Assembly (NCBI GenBank): GCA_947165295.1
Contig: CAMUZU010000015.1
Location: 1-51,860, forward strand
Direction: 5' to 3'
DNA length: 51,860 nucleotides
Source: an uncultured Selenomonadales bacterium
GTDB lineage: Bacteria; Bacillota; Negativicutes; Selenomonadales; Selenomonadaceae
Below the pieces are notes generated by a model, which was not told where the DNA came from, did no database searches, and worked only from the letters and a program-made list of their open reading frames with translations. Shown one piece after another: positions 9,120 through 17,528 of this stretch (position 1 is the first letter of the stretch; each line of letters opens with the position of its first letter). The translations under genes were made by a program, and so were the position numbers.

Positions 9120-10352
9120 TCAACCGAGGCGGTCGGTTTGTTTGGTCAAAGCTTCCTGCCACACGGCTTTAAGCGGCACGGAATTTTTTTCGGCAAGACG
9201 TCGGCAGTCTTCGTATTCGGGCGTGATTGAAACGATTTTGCCGTCGAACGCGCTGACTTTGCATTGAACGTCGCCGAAACTCGTCGTGACTTTGGCAATC
9301 TTGCGGACGGCTTCGATGCGGCGAGAAATTTCAATCACGCGCAGACCAATCGTCGTCGTTTCCTCAAAAATAATTTTCGTGCAAACGTCGGCATGTTCGC
9401 GGTCAACCAAAACGCTCAACATCTGCGCGGGACGATTTTTCTTCATGTAAATCGGCGTCGTCCACACGTCAAGCGCGCCGGCGTTAAACAAACGTTCGTA
9501 CAGCCAGCCGTAAATTTGCGGATTCATGTCGTCGATATTCGCTTCGAGCTTGAACAGGTGTCGCGAACCTTGCCCGCCGAATTCGCCCAGGTACACGCGC
9601 AGAACGTTGGCAATGTCCAAGTCCCACGTGCCCGCGCCGTAGCCGATTTTTTCGGAGGTGAAGTCTTCGGGCAAGTCCGCGCTGAATTCCGCCAAAGCGT
9701 TGACAATCGCGGCACCCGTCGGCGTCGTGAGTTCTTTTTCCGCGCCGAAGTGATACGTCTTGAAACCTTGCAACAATTCGGCGGTCGCGGGCGCGGGAAC
9801 GGGCATCAAACCGTGCGCACACTTGACGAAACCTGAGCCCGTGTTGATTCGCGAAACGAAAATTTTTTCGACGTCAAGATAATCGAGGCAGACCGCGCAA
9901 CCGACAATGTCGACAATCGAATCAATCGCGCCGACTTCGTGGAAAGTGACTTCGTCGGCGTTGCGTTGGTGAACTTTGCCTTCAGCCGCGGCAATGACGC
10001 CGAAAATCGCAAGCGCACGAGCTTTGACTTTCGCGTTCAAGTCCGACGCGTCGAGAATTTTTTTGATGTCGCCGAACGTGCGGTGACTGTGATTCTTCGC
10101 GTGTTCGACGCGGTGAATTCGGCGAATGTTCGTGCCTTCGGACGCGAAACTTTTCGGCGTTTGAACGTCGACATAAACCGCGCCGATACCGTTTTTGCTC
10201 ACATCGGAAATTTCCATATCGAATTCGCGGGGCAGTTTGAGTTTGTCGAGTTCGCCGCGCAGAAAATTTTCGGGAACGCCCAGTTGCAAACACGCGCCAA
10301 GAAACATGTTGCCGCTGATACCCGCCGCGCAGTCCAAATACATTGCTTTCAA
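9120..10352 (-). CDS. larC: Nickel-pincer cofactor biosynthesis protein LarC
   Basis: LarC inserts nickel into the pyridinium dithiocarboxylate nucleotide to complete the nickel-pincer cofactor of lactate racemase and related enzymes. The 410-residue product begins MKAMYLDCAAGISGNMFLGA, the family's N-terminal signature. It contains 'FHEVGAIDSIVDIVG', the 'LTTPTGAAIV' segment, and 'LEANIDDMNPQIYGWLYERL', which opens the C-terminal half. I chose TTG 10352 because GGAG precedes it by 8 bases and 'MKxxYLDC' fits the family start; a longer frame to 10490 crosses the promoter. In Lactobacillus plantarum larC is split and needs a frameshift; here it is one continuous frame. No larA, larB or larE is in this window, so the client enzyme must lie elsewhere. 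Confidence 0.9.
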   Translation of the reverse strand: MKAMYLDCAAGISGNMFLGACLQLGVPENFLRGELDKLKLPREFDMEISDVSKNGIGAVYVDVQTPKSFASEGTNIRRIHRVEHAKNHSHRTFGDIKKILDASDLNAKVKARALAIFGVIAAAEGKVHQRNADEVTFHEVGAIDSIVDIVGCAVCLDYLDVEKIFVSRINTGSGFVKCAHGLMPVPAPATAELLQGFKTYHFGAEKELTTPTGAAIVNALAEFSADLPEDFTSEKIGYGAGTWDLDIANVLRVYLGEFGGQGSRHLFKLEANIDDMNPQIYGWLYERLFNAGALDVWTTPIYMKKNRPAQMLSVLVDREHADVCTKIIFEETTTIGLRVIEISRRIEAVRKIAKVTTSFGDVQCKVSAFDGKIVSITPEYEDCRRLAEKNSVPLKAVWQEALTKQTDRLG

Positions 10353-10386
10353 GGCAATCACTCCGTTTGCGGAAAAATTTTCGCGC

Positions 10387-10415
10387 AGTGTAGCAAATCC
10401 GCCTGCCGTTGTCAA
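10387..10415 (-). promoter_or_regulatory. Sigma-A type promoter of larC
   Basis: On the minus strand TTGACA (10415-10410), a 17-base spacer and TACACT (10392-10387) lie about 35 bases before the TTG start. This is one of the closest matches to consensus in the window. Confidence 0.72.
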
Positions 10416-10510
10416 AAGCCCGACTCGTTCGCGATAAAATTTCGTGCAGTTGTTAATCGTGGAACGCGCCGCACGCCTGTCTTGAGCCACCGTGAAGTTG
10501 ACGTCTTCGA

Positions 10511-10827
10511 TTAAATTGCTTCTGTCGACGCTTGTACACGAACGTCCGAAGGTTGATTTTTGTCCGACGCGATTGCCAACAGTTCATAACGCACACGGAT
10601 TGCATTGGAGATTTGCAGGTTCACTTGCCTGAACATCCGAGCGTCGGCGGTTAAGTTCTTCGGGAACTTGCCTGTACGCTTCAATCTGAAATATTTTTTG
10701 TGATATTCGCGACTTGCTCAAATGTGTAGTCTTTGCGCCCACTTGAAATGAATTCGCTTGTAAGCGATAAACGCCGCAATGTCGTCGCCGCAGTCCGGTT
10801 CAAGAAAGCTCCCGTGCCCGATGAACT
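10511..10827 (-). pseudogene. Decayed gene, unknown product, at least two frame breaks
   Basis: Three adjoining minus-strand frames look coding but are out of phase. 'FIGHGSFLEPDCGDDIAAFI' comes directly after the zinc-ribbon pseudogene, then 'GRKDYTFEQVANITKNISD', then 'KRTGKFPKNLTADARMFRQV', which runs on to a TAA at 10513-10511. Their order and abutting ends suggest one ancestral gene with two frameshifts. I do not recognise the family. With the neighbouring integrase fragment it is probably cargo of a lost integrative element. Confidence 0.4.
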
Positions 10828-11084
10828 TCAGCTTCGACGTTCGGCTTTTAAGTAAGCCACGGCGTCAAGGTTGCAGTCACGGGCTTCACGCGCCCAATCA
10901 TCTAGCGTCTTGCCCGTCGCCTCGTCGAACTTCTTTTGCGTGTCAAGCCGCCGTTGCCGTTCGCCGTGCTGTCGTTATTGCGTTTGAGTTGTTCGCGCCT
11001 GACAATTTCGCGGCACTTGTCGCAGTACAAACTGTTGTCGTGCCCGACGAATTCAAAGCCGCAACGGGCGCAGATTTTAATCAT
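10828..11084 (-). pseudogene. Small zinc-ribbon protein, frameshifted
   Basis: ATG 11084 is preceded by GAGGAAG. The product starts MIKICARCGFEFVGHDNSLY with the pattern CxxC-17-CxxC (CARC and CDKC), a two-cysteine-pair zinc ribbon, followed by a basic helix 'REIVRREQLKRNN'. The frame then loses phase near 10960. The likely continuation in another frame reads 'RRLDTQKKFDEATGKTLDDW' and stops at 10830-10828. About 85 codons in total. Comparable small zinc-ribbon proteins occur in phages and integrative elements (inference). The frameshift makes it a probable pseudogene. Confidence 0.55.
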
Positions 11085-11413
11085 GACGCTTCCTCGTCAC
11101 GCGTCAAAAAGCTGTGGAAAAGCACAAGCCACATGACCCACAGCGCGCCGAATCAATTAGGAATTTGGAATTAGGAGTTAAGAATTAACACCGCGTCACA
11201 TTCCTCATTCCACATTTCTAATTTCACATTGCAGTTTTCGCGTTCGTGTCGAACATGTCAATCGCTCCTTCAGATGGCGGCACGTTTTTAATCTCCATCG
11301 CCCGCAAATTCCAACGCCGTGATAAACGACACCGCCGCCGGCACAATCAAGCTTGCGAACACATTGCCGCTGTCGCTCGTAAACAGACAAGTCAAACAAA
11401 CGTCGCGGTGAAC
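11085..11413. other. Degenerate intergenic stretch with element debris
   Basis: No intact gene is seen. At 11156-11189 there is an A/T-rich run of degenerate 'TTAGGAATT' units, followed by complementary-looking runs up to about 11230. On the minus strand AAGGAG precedes an ATG at 11256 whose frame stops after ten codons (MFDTNAKTAM), which looks like the start of a gene whose body is gone. Just upstream on that strand a fragment 'SGNVFASLIVPAAVSFITAL' ends at 11288. These look like leftover pieces of a mobile element. Confidence 0.35.
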
Positions 11414-11599
11414 ACCGCTCGGCTGTGGAACAAATGCCCGTTGCTCGAAGGTCACTTGCCGCACGACGGACGTCACACTTGCGCAACTTTGCCGGACGAT
11501 GCCGACGTTCCGCTGAAAATCAACCGGCTGATTCTCGGTCACAGCGCACACGACATTGACTTCGCGCAGAAACTCCCGCTTGACTTCAACATTTGCTGA
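11414..11599 (+). pseudogene. Tyrosine recombinase (phage-type integrase), C-terminal fragment
   Basis: The frame contains 'HLPHDGRHTCATLPDDADVP' followed by 'LKINRLILGHSAHDI'. This is the catalytic core of tyrosine recombinases, with the HxxR box and the LGH segment that precedes the tyrosine. The catalytic Tyr region is not recognisable after 'HDI', and no N-terminal or core-binding domain is present upstream. It is therefore a remnant, not an active integrase. Together with the broken genes on its left it marks an old integration event between larC and the autotransporter. Confidence 0.7.
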
Positions 11600-11687
11600 A
11601 ATTATTTGGCGACGACGGTTAAGTCTCGTCATGACGGTAAAGTTGCGTCCCCGCGTACACCCGCGAATTAAATTTCCGTTAAGTATC

Positions 11688-11716
11688 TTTCAATTCGGCG
11701 TGTGTTGTGCTAAGCT
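11688..11716 (+). promoter_or_regulatory. Possible promoter of the autotransporter gene
   Basis: TTTCAA (11688-11693), a 17-base spacer and TAAGCT (11711-11716) lie about 48 bases before ATG 11764. The -10 match is weak, so this is tentative. Confidence 0.35.
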
Positions 11717-11763
11717 TTATCAAATTTACGGCGAAGGAAGTCGGAAACTCAGCGGGGAGATCA

Positions 11764-14700
11764 ATGGAGATGATTACCAAAAAAATTTTCGGGACGCGCT
11801 TTGTGGCCGTTGCGATTTTCTTCGGCTTGAACGCGCACGGCTTGAACGCACACGCTTACCAAACGGAAAATCTTTACGTCAACGGCAAGCCCGTCGTCGA
11901 GCTGAACTTCTTCAACGGCGGCGAATTCAGCTCCGAAATAAATTTCAGCGACAAACTCATCGACGCAACCAAACTCGGCGCGGACTACTGGAAAAATATT
12001 CTCGGACTGCGCAACGCGACGCCGTGGCAAATCGCCTTCGTGACAAGCACTCAACGCACGGTCGACGGCAAAACTTTTTCGTTCGACGCGGCTCAATTCA
12101 CCTCCGAAAATTATCTTGCGCAAATGCTTCAAGGCAACAGGGAGCTTGCGCTTTTTGACGTGCAAACTTTGGCGAACACGAAAATTTCCGCCGACAAAGT
12201 TCAAAGCGTCCTTGAAGAGAATTCGCCTTCCGACGACTCCGCGCTGTCTTACGTGACGATCGGTCGAAACCTCGGTGCCAAACGCTCCGACGCGGTCAAC
12301 GGCTGGTTTGTCGACGCCGATACAATTCTGCCGACGAATGAACAGGCGGCGGATTTTATTGGCGCGCTCCGCTTTGAATTGGCTCGTTCGCTCGGCGTGC
12401 AAGCTTTGGTTGACGGCTCGAAGTTCGCCGACATCCTCGACGAAAACGCGTGGACTTTGCATTTGACCGACGCGAACGGCAACTTCGCTGCGGCGGGCAA
12501 GAAAATTGTCACAAGCGACCAACTCGGCTCTCGTGACGCGGCGGACTTTTTTGTTGCGGACAAGACGATTTACTTCGTCGGCGACAACGTGTCCGAAGTT
12601 CTCAACGGCGCGACCTTCGACGGCGTCAGCGGCATTCCGATTAACGCTTGGGACGGCTCAACTTTCGACGGCACGCGCACGCTTATTCCCGGCTTGATGA
12701 CCGCGCTTCCGTACAAGAATTATTCGACGTTCACCGAACTGGAACTTGCGGCACTTCAGGACATCGGCTACAACATCAACCGCAGTAAATTCTACGGGCT
12801 GTCGATTTACAACAGCGGCAAGACCGTCAACAATTCGCGCAACTTCACAAGCAGCGAAGAACTTGCGATTGGTTTGCACGTCTTCGGCTCGAACAACACC
12901 GTCAATCAGAGCGGCAAAATTTCGTTGACGGGCACGGGAGCTGTCGGCATTCGCGTCGACGGCGAATCAAACGACTTGACCGTCGCGAAAGGCACGGACG
13001 TTTCTTCAAGCGGCTTGAACGGCAAAGGCCTGCTCGTCGCTTACGGGCGCGAACACAACTTGACCGTCGACGGAAACATTTCGGCTTCGGGCACGGACTC
13101 CAACGCCGTCGAATTCAATTTCGGCTCAAACGCGTTCGGTGCGGGCGGCGAATATCGCGGCTCGTTCATGCGCTATTTTCGTTACGTCGATTCAAGCGGC
13201 AACATCATCAGCGCGGAAAATCTCCCGCTCAACATGACCGACGGCTTCAGCTATTCGGCGGGCGAATTGAACGGTGCGCTCGTCAACGACTTCAACTTGT
13301 CCGGCAAGCTTTACGGCACGAAGAACGCAATTTACATCGGCAAGAATTCTTTCGTCAAGAATATCAACGTCAACGCGGGCGCGTCAATTGTTGGCGACAT
13401 AACCAGCGACTGGAAACACTTTACCTCGGACGACGGCTTTTTGTCGATTAAACCCGTCGAAATTCAGTACAAAGGCAAAAGTTACGACGCCTCGAAGTAC
13501 ATCCCCGACCTTGCGACGAACTTAAACTTCAACGCGGACTTGAACTATGACGGCAACATCAACGGCGCGGACAACATTAAAATGCACGTCAACGAAGGCA
13601 CGCTTAACTTCACGGGCAAGGCGGACATTTTGAACGTCGAAGTTGCACGCGGCGCAAAACTTTTCGGCGGGACGTTCACGCTTAACAACATGAAGTTTGA
13701 CATTGCCAACGGCTTCACCGACGCGACGACGGGCACGTTCATTAATCACGGCACAATCGGCGCGCTTGACCCGAATTCAAACTTGGTTATCAACGGCGAC
13801 TTGATTTCCGACGGCACGCTTCAAAAAATTTCGGGCGGACGCGGCGGAAAAATTATCGTCAACGGCACGGCCAACGTCGAAGGCTCAACCGTCACGACCG
13901 ACAGTTTATTGCCGAACCAAACCGAAACAGTTTTAATCGCCGACAGCGTCACGGGCAACGTCGCAAACCCCGTCGGCTCGCCCGTGAAACTTTCGGCTCT
14001 TTTGCGTGCGACGGGCGCGGTTGTCGGCAACACGGTCACCGTCACCACTTACGAAGAAACGACTTCGCTGCCCGAACTCAACCAGCAGGAGAGTCAAACT
14101 CTCGACGCGATGGATAACATGTACGAAACGCTTGCCGTCGACGGGCAACAGGGCGAAATGACGAACTTCTTCTACTTGGACGAACCCGAAGCCGTGCAGA
14201 CTTTGCAGGAGATCGGCTCGAACGATTCGGCGCAGATAATGAGCGTCGCGCAGCAGAACAACGCCGTCGACCACATGATTTCCGACCGAATCACCAGAGT
14301 GTTCGCGCCCGACTTTCCGGACATGCCGCGTGACTTTATGGACATGTCACACGCGCCGGATTTTGGTCACACGCCGGACTTTAACCGCGACAATTCGGAC
14401 GTTGCGCGTGATATGAGTTTCAATCCCGGCGACACGACGACCGAATATGTCGACGTGATTGTTCGCCCGAATAATTTTGCCGACGGCGAAAGCGACGCGC
14501 CCGAAGTCAAGGTTAAAGTTCCCGTTCAACGCAAGCCGCGTGAAAATAATTTTTGGCTCAACTACATGAAAAACTGGGGCTCACTCAACGGCGGCGGCAC
14601 GGACTATCACGGCTCGGTTATCGTCGGCGGCTACGACCGACCTTTCGGCAAGCACGTTCGCGCAGGACTTTTCGCCACTTACGGGACAATCGGCTACGGC

Positions 14701-15336
14701 GCAAGTTCGTCGCGTGCCACCGTTTACGATACGCGAATCGGGCTTTACGCGGGCTATCACAACAAGCAAAGCGACGTTTATTTTTACGTCAACGGCGGGC
14801 AACTGCGCAATTCGCTTCACCGCGGCATTTCGGCTTTGGGCTTGTCGACCAACGCCAAATACAAAAGCCACATCGTCGAAATCGGCGGCGAATACAAATA
14901 CGACCTCACGCCGAAAAAAATTTGGCACGTCAGCCCGTTCGTGAACTTTCAGGCGTCACACCTCAAACAAAACGGTTATCAAGAACACGGCGCGGGCATT
15001 TACAATCAGCACGTCGAAAGCAGCTCAAACACTTACTTTGCGGCGCAGGCGGGACTTGACTTCAAACGCTACTACAAGCGCGGCATGATTGGTTTTCGCT
15101 TCGGCGTCAAACACGGCTTCACGGGTGCCGACCCCGACTTGACGGTTCGCTACGAAGGCGACGGCTCAAACAGTTATCGCCTGCGCAACAGCCGCGACAA
15201 AACGCACTTCGTGTTCAGCCTGCGCGGAGAAAACGAATTCGCACGCGGCTGGTCAATCGGCGGCGAAACGGAATTTCAAATCAGCAAGAACGACCGCGAC
15301 GTCACCGCGTCGATAATCTTGCGTCGGATATGGTGA
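11764..15336 (+). CDS. Autotransporter with outer-membrane beta-barrel domain (type V secretion)
   Basis: A 1190-residue protein. Residues 1-30 form a Sec signal peptide ending 'GLNAHA'. Residues about 35-340 form a globular N-terminal passenger domain. The segment 'LRFELARSLGV' near residue 202 sits where related passengers could carry a zinc-protease HExxHxxG motif, but the histidines are absent here. Residues about 340-760 are a repetitive beta-helix-like passenger rich in Asn, Gly, Ser and Thr. A linker follows, and residues about 925-1190 form a beta-barrel of alternating aromatic strands ending in Trp ('ASIILRRIW'), typical of the autotransporter barrel. ATG 11764 follows GGGGAG by 4 bases; ATG 11770 is also possible. 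It supports a diderm cell envelope. The likely role is adhesion or surface interaction. Confidence 0.9.
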   Translation: MEMITKKIFGTRFVAVAIFFGLNAHGLNAHAYQTENLYVNGKPVVELNFFNGGEFSSEINFSDKLIDATKLGADYWKNILGLRNATPWQIAFVTSTQRTVDGKTFSFDAAQFTSENYLAQMLQGNRELALFDVQTLANTKISADKVQSVLEENSPSDDSALSYVTIGRNLGAKRSDAVNGWFVDADTILPTNEQAADFIGALRFELARSLGVQALVDGSKFADILDENAWTLHLTDANGNFAAAGKKIVTSDQLGSRDAADFFVADKTIYFVGDNVSEVLNGATFDGVSGIPINAWDGSTFDGTRTLIPGLMTALPYKNYSTFTELELAALQDIGYNINRSKFYGLSIYNSGKTVNNSRNFTSSEELAIGLHVFGSNNTVNQSGKISLTGTGAVGIRVDGESNDLTVAKGTDVSSSGLNGKGLLVAYGREHNLTVDGNISASGTDSNAVEFNFGSNAFGAGGEYRGSFMRYFRYVDSSGNIISAENLPLNMTDGFSYSAGELNGALVNDFNLSGKLYGTKNAIYIGKNSFVKNINVNAGASIVGDITSDWKHFTSDDGFLSIKPVEIQYKGKSYDASKYIPDLATNLNFNADLNYDGNINGADNIKMHVNEGTLNFTGKADILNVEVARGAKLFGGTFTLNNMKFDIANGFTDATTGTFINHGTIGALDPNSNLVINGDLISDGTLQKISGGRGGKIIVNGTANVEGSTVTTDSLLPNQTETVLIADSVTGNVANPVGSPVKLSALLRATGAVVGNTVTVTTYEETTSLPELNQQESQTLDAMDNMYETLAVDGQQGEMTNFFYLDEPEAVQTLQEIGSNDSAQIMSVAQQNNAVDHMISDRITRVFAPDFPDMPRDFMDMSHAPDFGHTPDFNRDNSDVARDMSFNPGDTTTEYVDVIVRPNNFADGESDAPEVKVKVPVQRKPRENNFWLNYMKNWGSLNGGGTDYHGSVIVGGYDRPFGKHVRAGLFATYGTIGYGASSSRATVYDTRIGLYAGYHNKQSDVYFYVNGGQLRNSLHRGISALGLSTNAKYKSHIVEIGGEYKYDLTPKKIWHVSPFVNFQASHLKQNGYQEHGAGIYNQHVESSSNTYFAAQAGLDFKRYYKRGMIGFRFGVKHGFTGADPDLTVRYEGDGSNSYRLRNSRDKTHFVFSLRGENEFARGWSIGGETEFQISKNDRDVTASIILRRIW

Positions 15337-15366
15337 CTTGTCACTTACACGAAAGGAGCGACTTAC

Positions 15367-16056
15367 ATGGCAGATGCCGCAAAAATTTTTATCGTCGAGG
15401 ACGAACGCCCGATTGCGCGACTGTTGCAGTTGACGCTTGAACGCGAAGGTTTCAAGACAGCTTCCGAGCCGAACGGCCGGCGCGCTTACGAACGAATTCT
15501 GCAGGAAAAATATGACCTTGTTTTGTTGGACGTCATGCTTCCCGACATGGACGGCATGGAAATTTGTCGACGCGTGCGCGAAGTGTCCGACGTGCCGATA
15601 ATCATGTTGACCGCCCGCGACGAAGTCAAAGACAAAGTTGAAGGTCTTGACCTTGGCGCGGATGATTACATGACCAAACCTTTCGCCGCCGAAGAACTTT
15701 TGGCGCGGATTCGCGGAGTGTTGCGCCGACACAGCGAACGCGTTCGTGCCGCCGAAGATACCCGCTACGTCGTCAAAAACATGATTATCTACCCCGAACG
15801 CTACGAAGTCACCGTTAAAGGCGAGCGCGTGGAGTTGACGCACAAGGAATACGAGTTGCTCAAGTATCTTGTCGAGAATAAGCGCAACGTCCTCAGCCGC
15901 GACCAAATTTTGCAGACCGTTTGGGGTTACGATTACATCGGCGACACAAACGTCGTCGACGTGTACATCAGTTACCTGCGTTCAAAGATTGACGACCGAT
16001 TCGGCGAGAAGTACATTTACACGACCAGAGGCGTCGGCTATGCGATTAAGGATTAA
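15367..16056 (+). CDS. OmpR/PhoB-family response regulator
   Basis: A 229-residue two-domain regulator. The receiver domain covers residues 5-118, with acidic pocket E11/D12, phospho-acceptor D55 in 'LLDVMLPD', T/S switch region 'MLTAR' and conserved Lys in 'MTKPF'. The winged-helix DNA-binding domain covers about 130-228 with 'LTHKEYELLKYLVENKRNVL' and the C-terminal 'YTTRGVGY'. AAAGGAG precedes the ATG. The gene starts 31 bases after the autotransporter stop, and its last codons overlap the histidine kinase start, so the two form a translationally coupled pair. The target genes cannot be told from sequence; the adjacent autotransporter is a reasonable candidate. Confidence 0.93.
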   Translation: MADAAKIFIVEDERPIARLLQLTLEREGFKTASEPNGRRAYERILQEKYDLVLLDVMLPDMDGMEICRRVREVSDVPIIMLTARDEVKDKVEGLDLGADDYMTKPFAAEELLARIRGVLRRHSERVRAAEDTRYVVKNMIIYPERYEVTVKGERVELTHKEYELLKYLVENKRNVLSRDQILQTVWGYDYIGDTNVVDVYISYLRSKIDDRFGEKYIYTTRGVGYAIKD

Positions 16057-16756
16057 CACGGCGCGGCGACGAGCACAAGAAAGTTACCTGCGTCAACAAA
16101 GATTCGTCAACGACGTAAGCCACGAACTTCGCACGCCGCTGACGATAATTCGCGGCTACGTCGACCTGCTTGAAGCTTGCGGCACATCCGACCCCGAAAT
16201 TTTCAAGGAGGCAGTCACGTCGATTAAAACTTCCGCGCAGAACATGCAAAACCTTGTCGAAAGCTTGCTGTTCCTTGCCCGCGCAGACGACGGCGACCAA
16301 CCGCTTACGAAAGTGCCCGTCGACCTGGACGAGTTGCTCAAGCGTTTCGTCGAAGCGTACCGTTCGCCGCGTGTGGAAATATCGAAGTTGACGCACTGCA
16401 GGATTTTGGGCGACGGTGAGTTTCTCAAGAAAATGTTCGCCGCCTTCGTCGACAACGCGATTCGTTACAGCCCGCCCGCCACGCCCGTCAAAATCGAGCT
16501 GACGACCGTCGACAACTTCGCGCTGTTGCAGATAATCGACCGAGGCATCGGCATTGCCAAAGAAGATTGCGGCAAGATTTTCGACCGCTTTTATCGCACG
16601 GACAAGGCGCGCACGAAAACCGAAGGCAACGAAACTTCCGTCGGGCTGGGGCTTGCCGTCGCAAAGTGGATTGCCGACAACCACGACATAGAAATTTCCG
16701 TCAAGAGCAAACCCGGCGAAGGTTCGACCTTCACGCTGAAGATACCGACGATTTAA
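16040..16756 (+). CDS. Sensor-less (truncated) histidine kinase
   Basis: A 238-residue soluble kinase core. The H-box is 'FVNDVSHELRTPL' with phospho-acceptor H28. An ATPase domain carries the N-box 'FVDNAIRYSP', G1 'DRGIGIAKEDCGKIFDRFYR' and G2 'GLGLAVAKWI', ending 'GEGSTFTLKIPTI'. ATG 16040 overlaps the end of the response regulator by 17 bases. Normal partners of OmpR-type regulators have two membrane segments, a periplasmic sensor and a HAMP domain before the H-box. Here only MRLRINTARRRAQESYLRQQ precedes it, so the whole input region is missing, most simply through an internal deletion. The catalytic residues are intact, so it may still phosphorylate the regulator constitutively or on a cytoplasmic cue. 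Confidence 0.85.
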   Translation: MRLRINTARRRAQESYLRQQRFVNDVSHELRTPLTIIRGYVDLLEACGTSDPEIFKEAVTSIKTSAQNMQNLVESLLFLARADDGDQPLTKVPVDLDELLKRFVEAYRSPRVEISKLTHCRILGDGEFLKKMFAAFVDNAIRYSPPATPVKIELTTVDNFALLQIIDRGIGIAKEDCGKIFDRFYRTDKARTKTEGNETSVGLGLAVAKWIADNHDIEISVKSKPGEGSTFTLKIPTI

Positions 16757-16782
16757 ACCCGCTCACGTGGCGGGATTTTTTT
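16757..16782 (+). terminator. Terminator after the two-component pair
   Basis: CCCGC (16758-16762) pairs with GCGGG (16770-16774) around a 7-base loop and runs into seven T residues, starting one base after the kinase stop. Confidence 0.82.
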
Positions 16783-16807
16783 CGACTCACGGAACGAGGT
16801 TGTTGTC

Positions 16808-17233
16808 ATGAAGAAACTTTTTTCGTTGGCGGCGATAATCTTCGTCGCCTTGTTGACCGCGACGAGCGTTCACGCCGCGCCGTACATTTTTATTGACGCC
16901 AGGGCGGAATTCGACCCGTCAAGCGACGAAATGACCGTTGTGATGACTTTCAAGAACACGGGCGACAAATCCGCCAACATTACCGGTCTGTCGATTTTTT
17001 TCATTAACGTTTACGACGGAAGCGGCAACTTGATTTTCGCAAGCAAGATGATGCACACCGACGACAAGTATTTTCCGAAGTTCACGCTTGAGCCGGGCGG
17101 CGTCGCGGAAAATGTTCGACTGACTTTTTCCAACGCGAGCGGCTCCTACTGCGGCGACATGCTTGTCAATCCGCAAAACTACAGCGCGTACAGTTATCCC
17201 GTCGATTGGGATTGGGAAGTCCGCTACTACTGA
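16808..17233 (+). CDS. Secreted protein of unknown function
   Basis: A 141-residue protein with a clear signal peptide (MKKLFSLAAIIFVALLTATS, cleavage after 'VHA'). The mature part of about 117 residues has alternating beta-strand character, with 'MTVVMTFKNTGDKSANITGL' and 'FTLEPGGVAENVRLTF'. This layout recalls small Ig-like, FxLYD-like exported domains, but I cannot assign a family. GAGG precedes the ATG. It has its own terminators on both sides, so it is a single-gene unit. The location is the periplasm or cell surface. Confidence 0.75.
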   Translation: MKKLFSLAAIIFVALLTATSVHAAPYIFIDARAEFDPSSDEMTVVMTFKNTGDKSANITGLSIFFINVYDGSGNLIFASKMMHTDDKYFPKFTLEPGGVAENVRLTFSNASGSYCGDMLVNPQNYSAYSYPVDWDWEVRYY

Positions 17234-17243
17234 CCGCAAAAAA

Positions 17244-17275
17244 ATTCCCCGTCGCGAGATGCGGCGGGATTTTTT
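17244..17275 (+). terminator. Terminator after the secreted protein gene
   Basis: CCCGTCGC pairs with GCGGCGGG (one G-U pair) around a 5-base loop and is followed by ATTTTTTA; an A run precedes the stem. Confidence 0.85.
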
Positions 17276-17396
17276 ATTGCTCAAAACTGTTCGCGGTAAA
17301 TTTTTTCGTCGCGGGCAGTAAAGACGTTGAAGACAATTTCAAGCGCGTTCGTCGACAAAAAATTTTTCACTGCGGCAACGGCAAGTTCGGCGGTTC

Positions 17397-17427
17397 GTTA
17401 CTTTCTTTTGCTGCGAAAGAAAGTAAC
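17397..17427 (+). repeat. Solo first hairpin of the interspersed element, copy 2
   Basis: GTTACTTTCTTT and AAAGAAAGTAAC-type arms surround a short centre. The second and third hairpins of the full element are missing. It lies 19 bases before the RNase J promoter. Confidence 0.8.
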
Positions 17428-17446
17428 ACGCACGCCAAAAATAAAA

Positions 17447-17475
17447 TTGCATTGCCACGCGCTAAATGCTACAAT
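17447..17475 (+). promoter_or_regulatory. Sigma-A type promoter of the RNase J gene
   Basis: TTGCAT (17447-17452), a 17-base spacer and TACAAT (17470-17475), about 53 bases before the TTG start. Confidence 0.72.
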
Positions 17476-17528
17476 GCCACAAGCGTTGATTGTTCGGAAA
17501 TAATTCATCACAAAGGAGGAGATTCTAT

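Noticed and set aside
10353-10490. Longer N-terminus of LarC from an upstream ATG.
   Set aside because: The extension runs across a near-consensus promoter and the family starts at 'MKxxYLDC', which matches the TTG at 10352.
10779-11174. A plus-strand open frame of 131 codons opposite the zinc-ribbon pseudogene.
   Set aside because: It is antisense to a recognisable zinc-ribbon sequence and has no ribosome site or motif.
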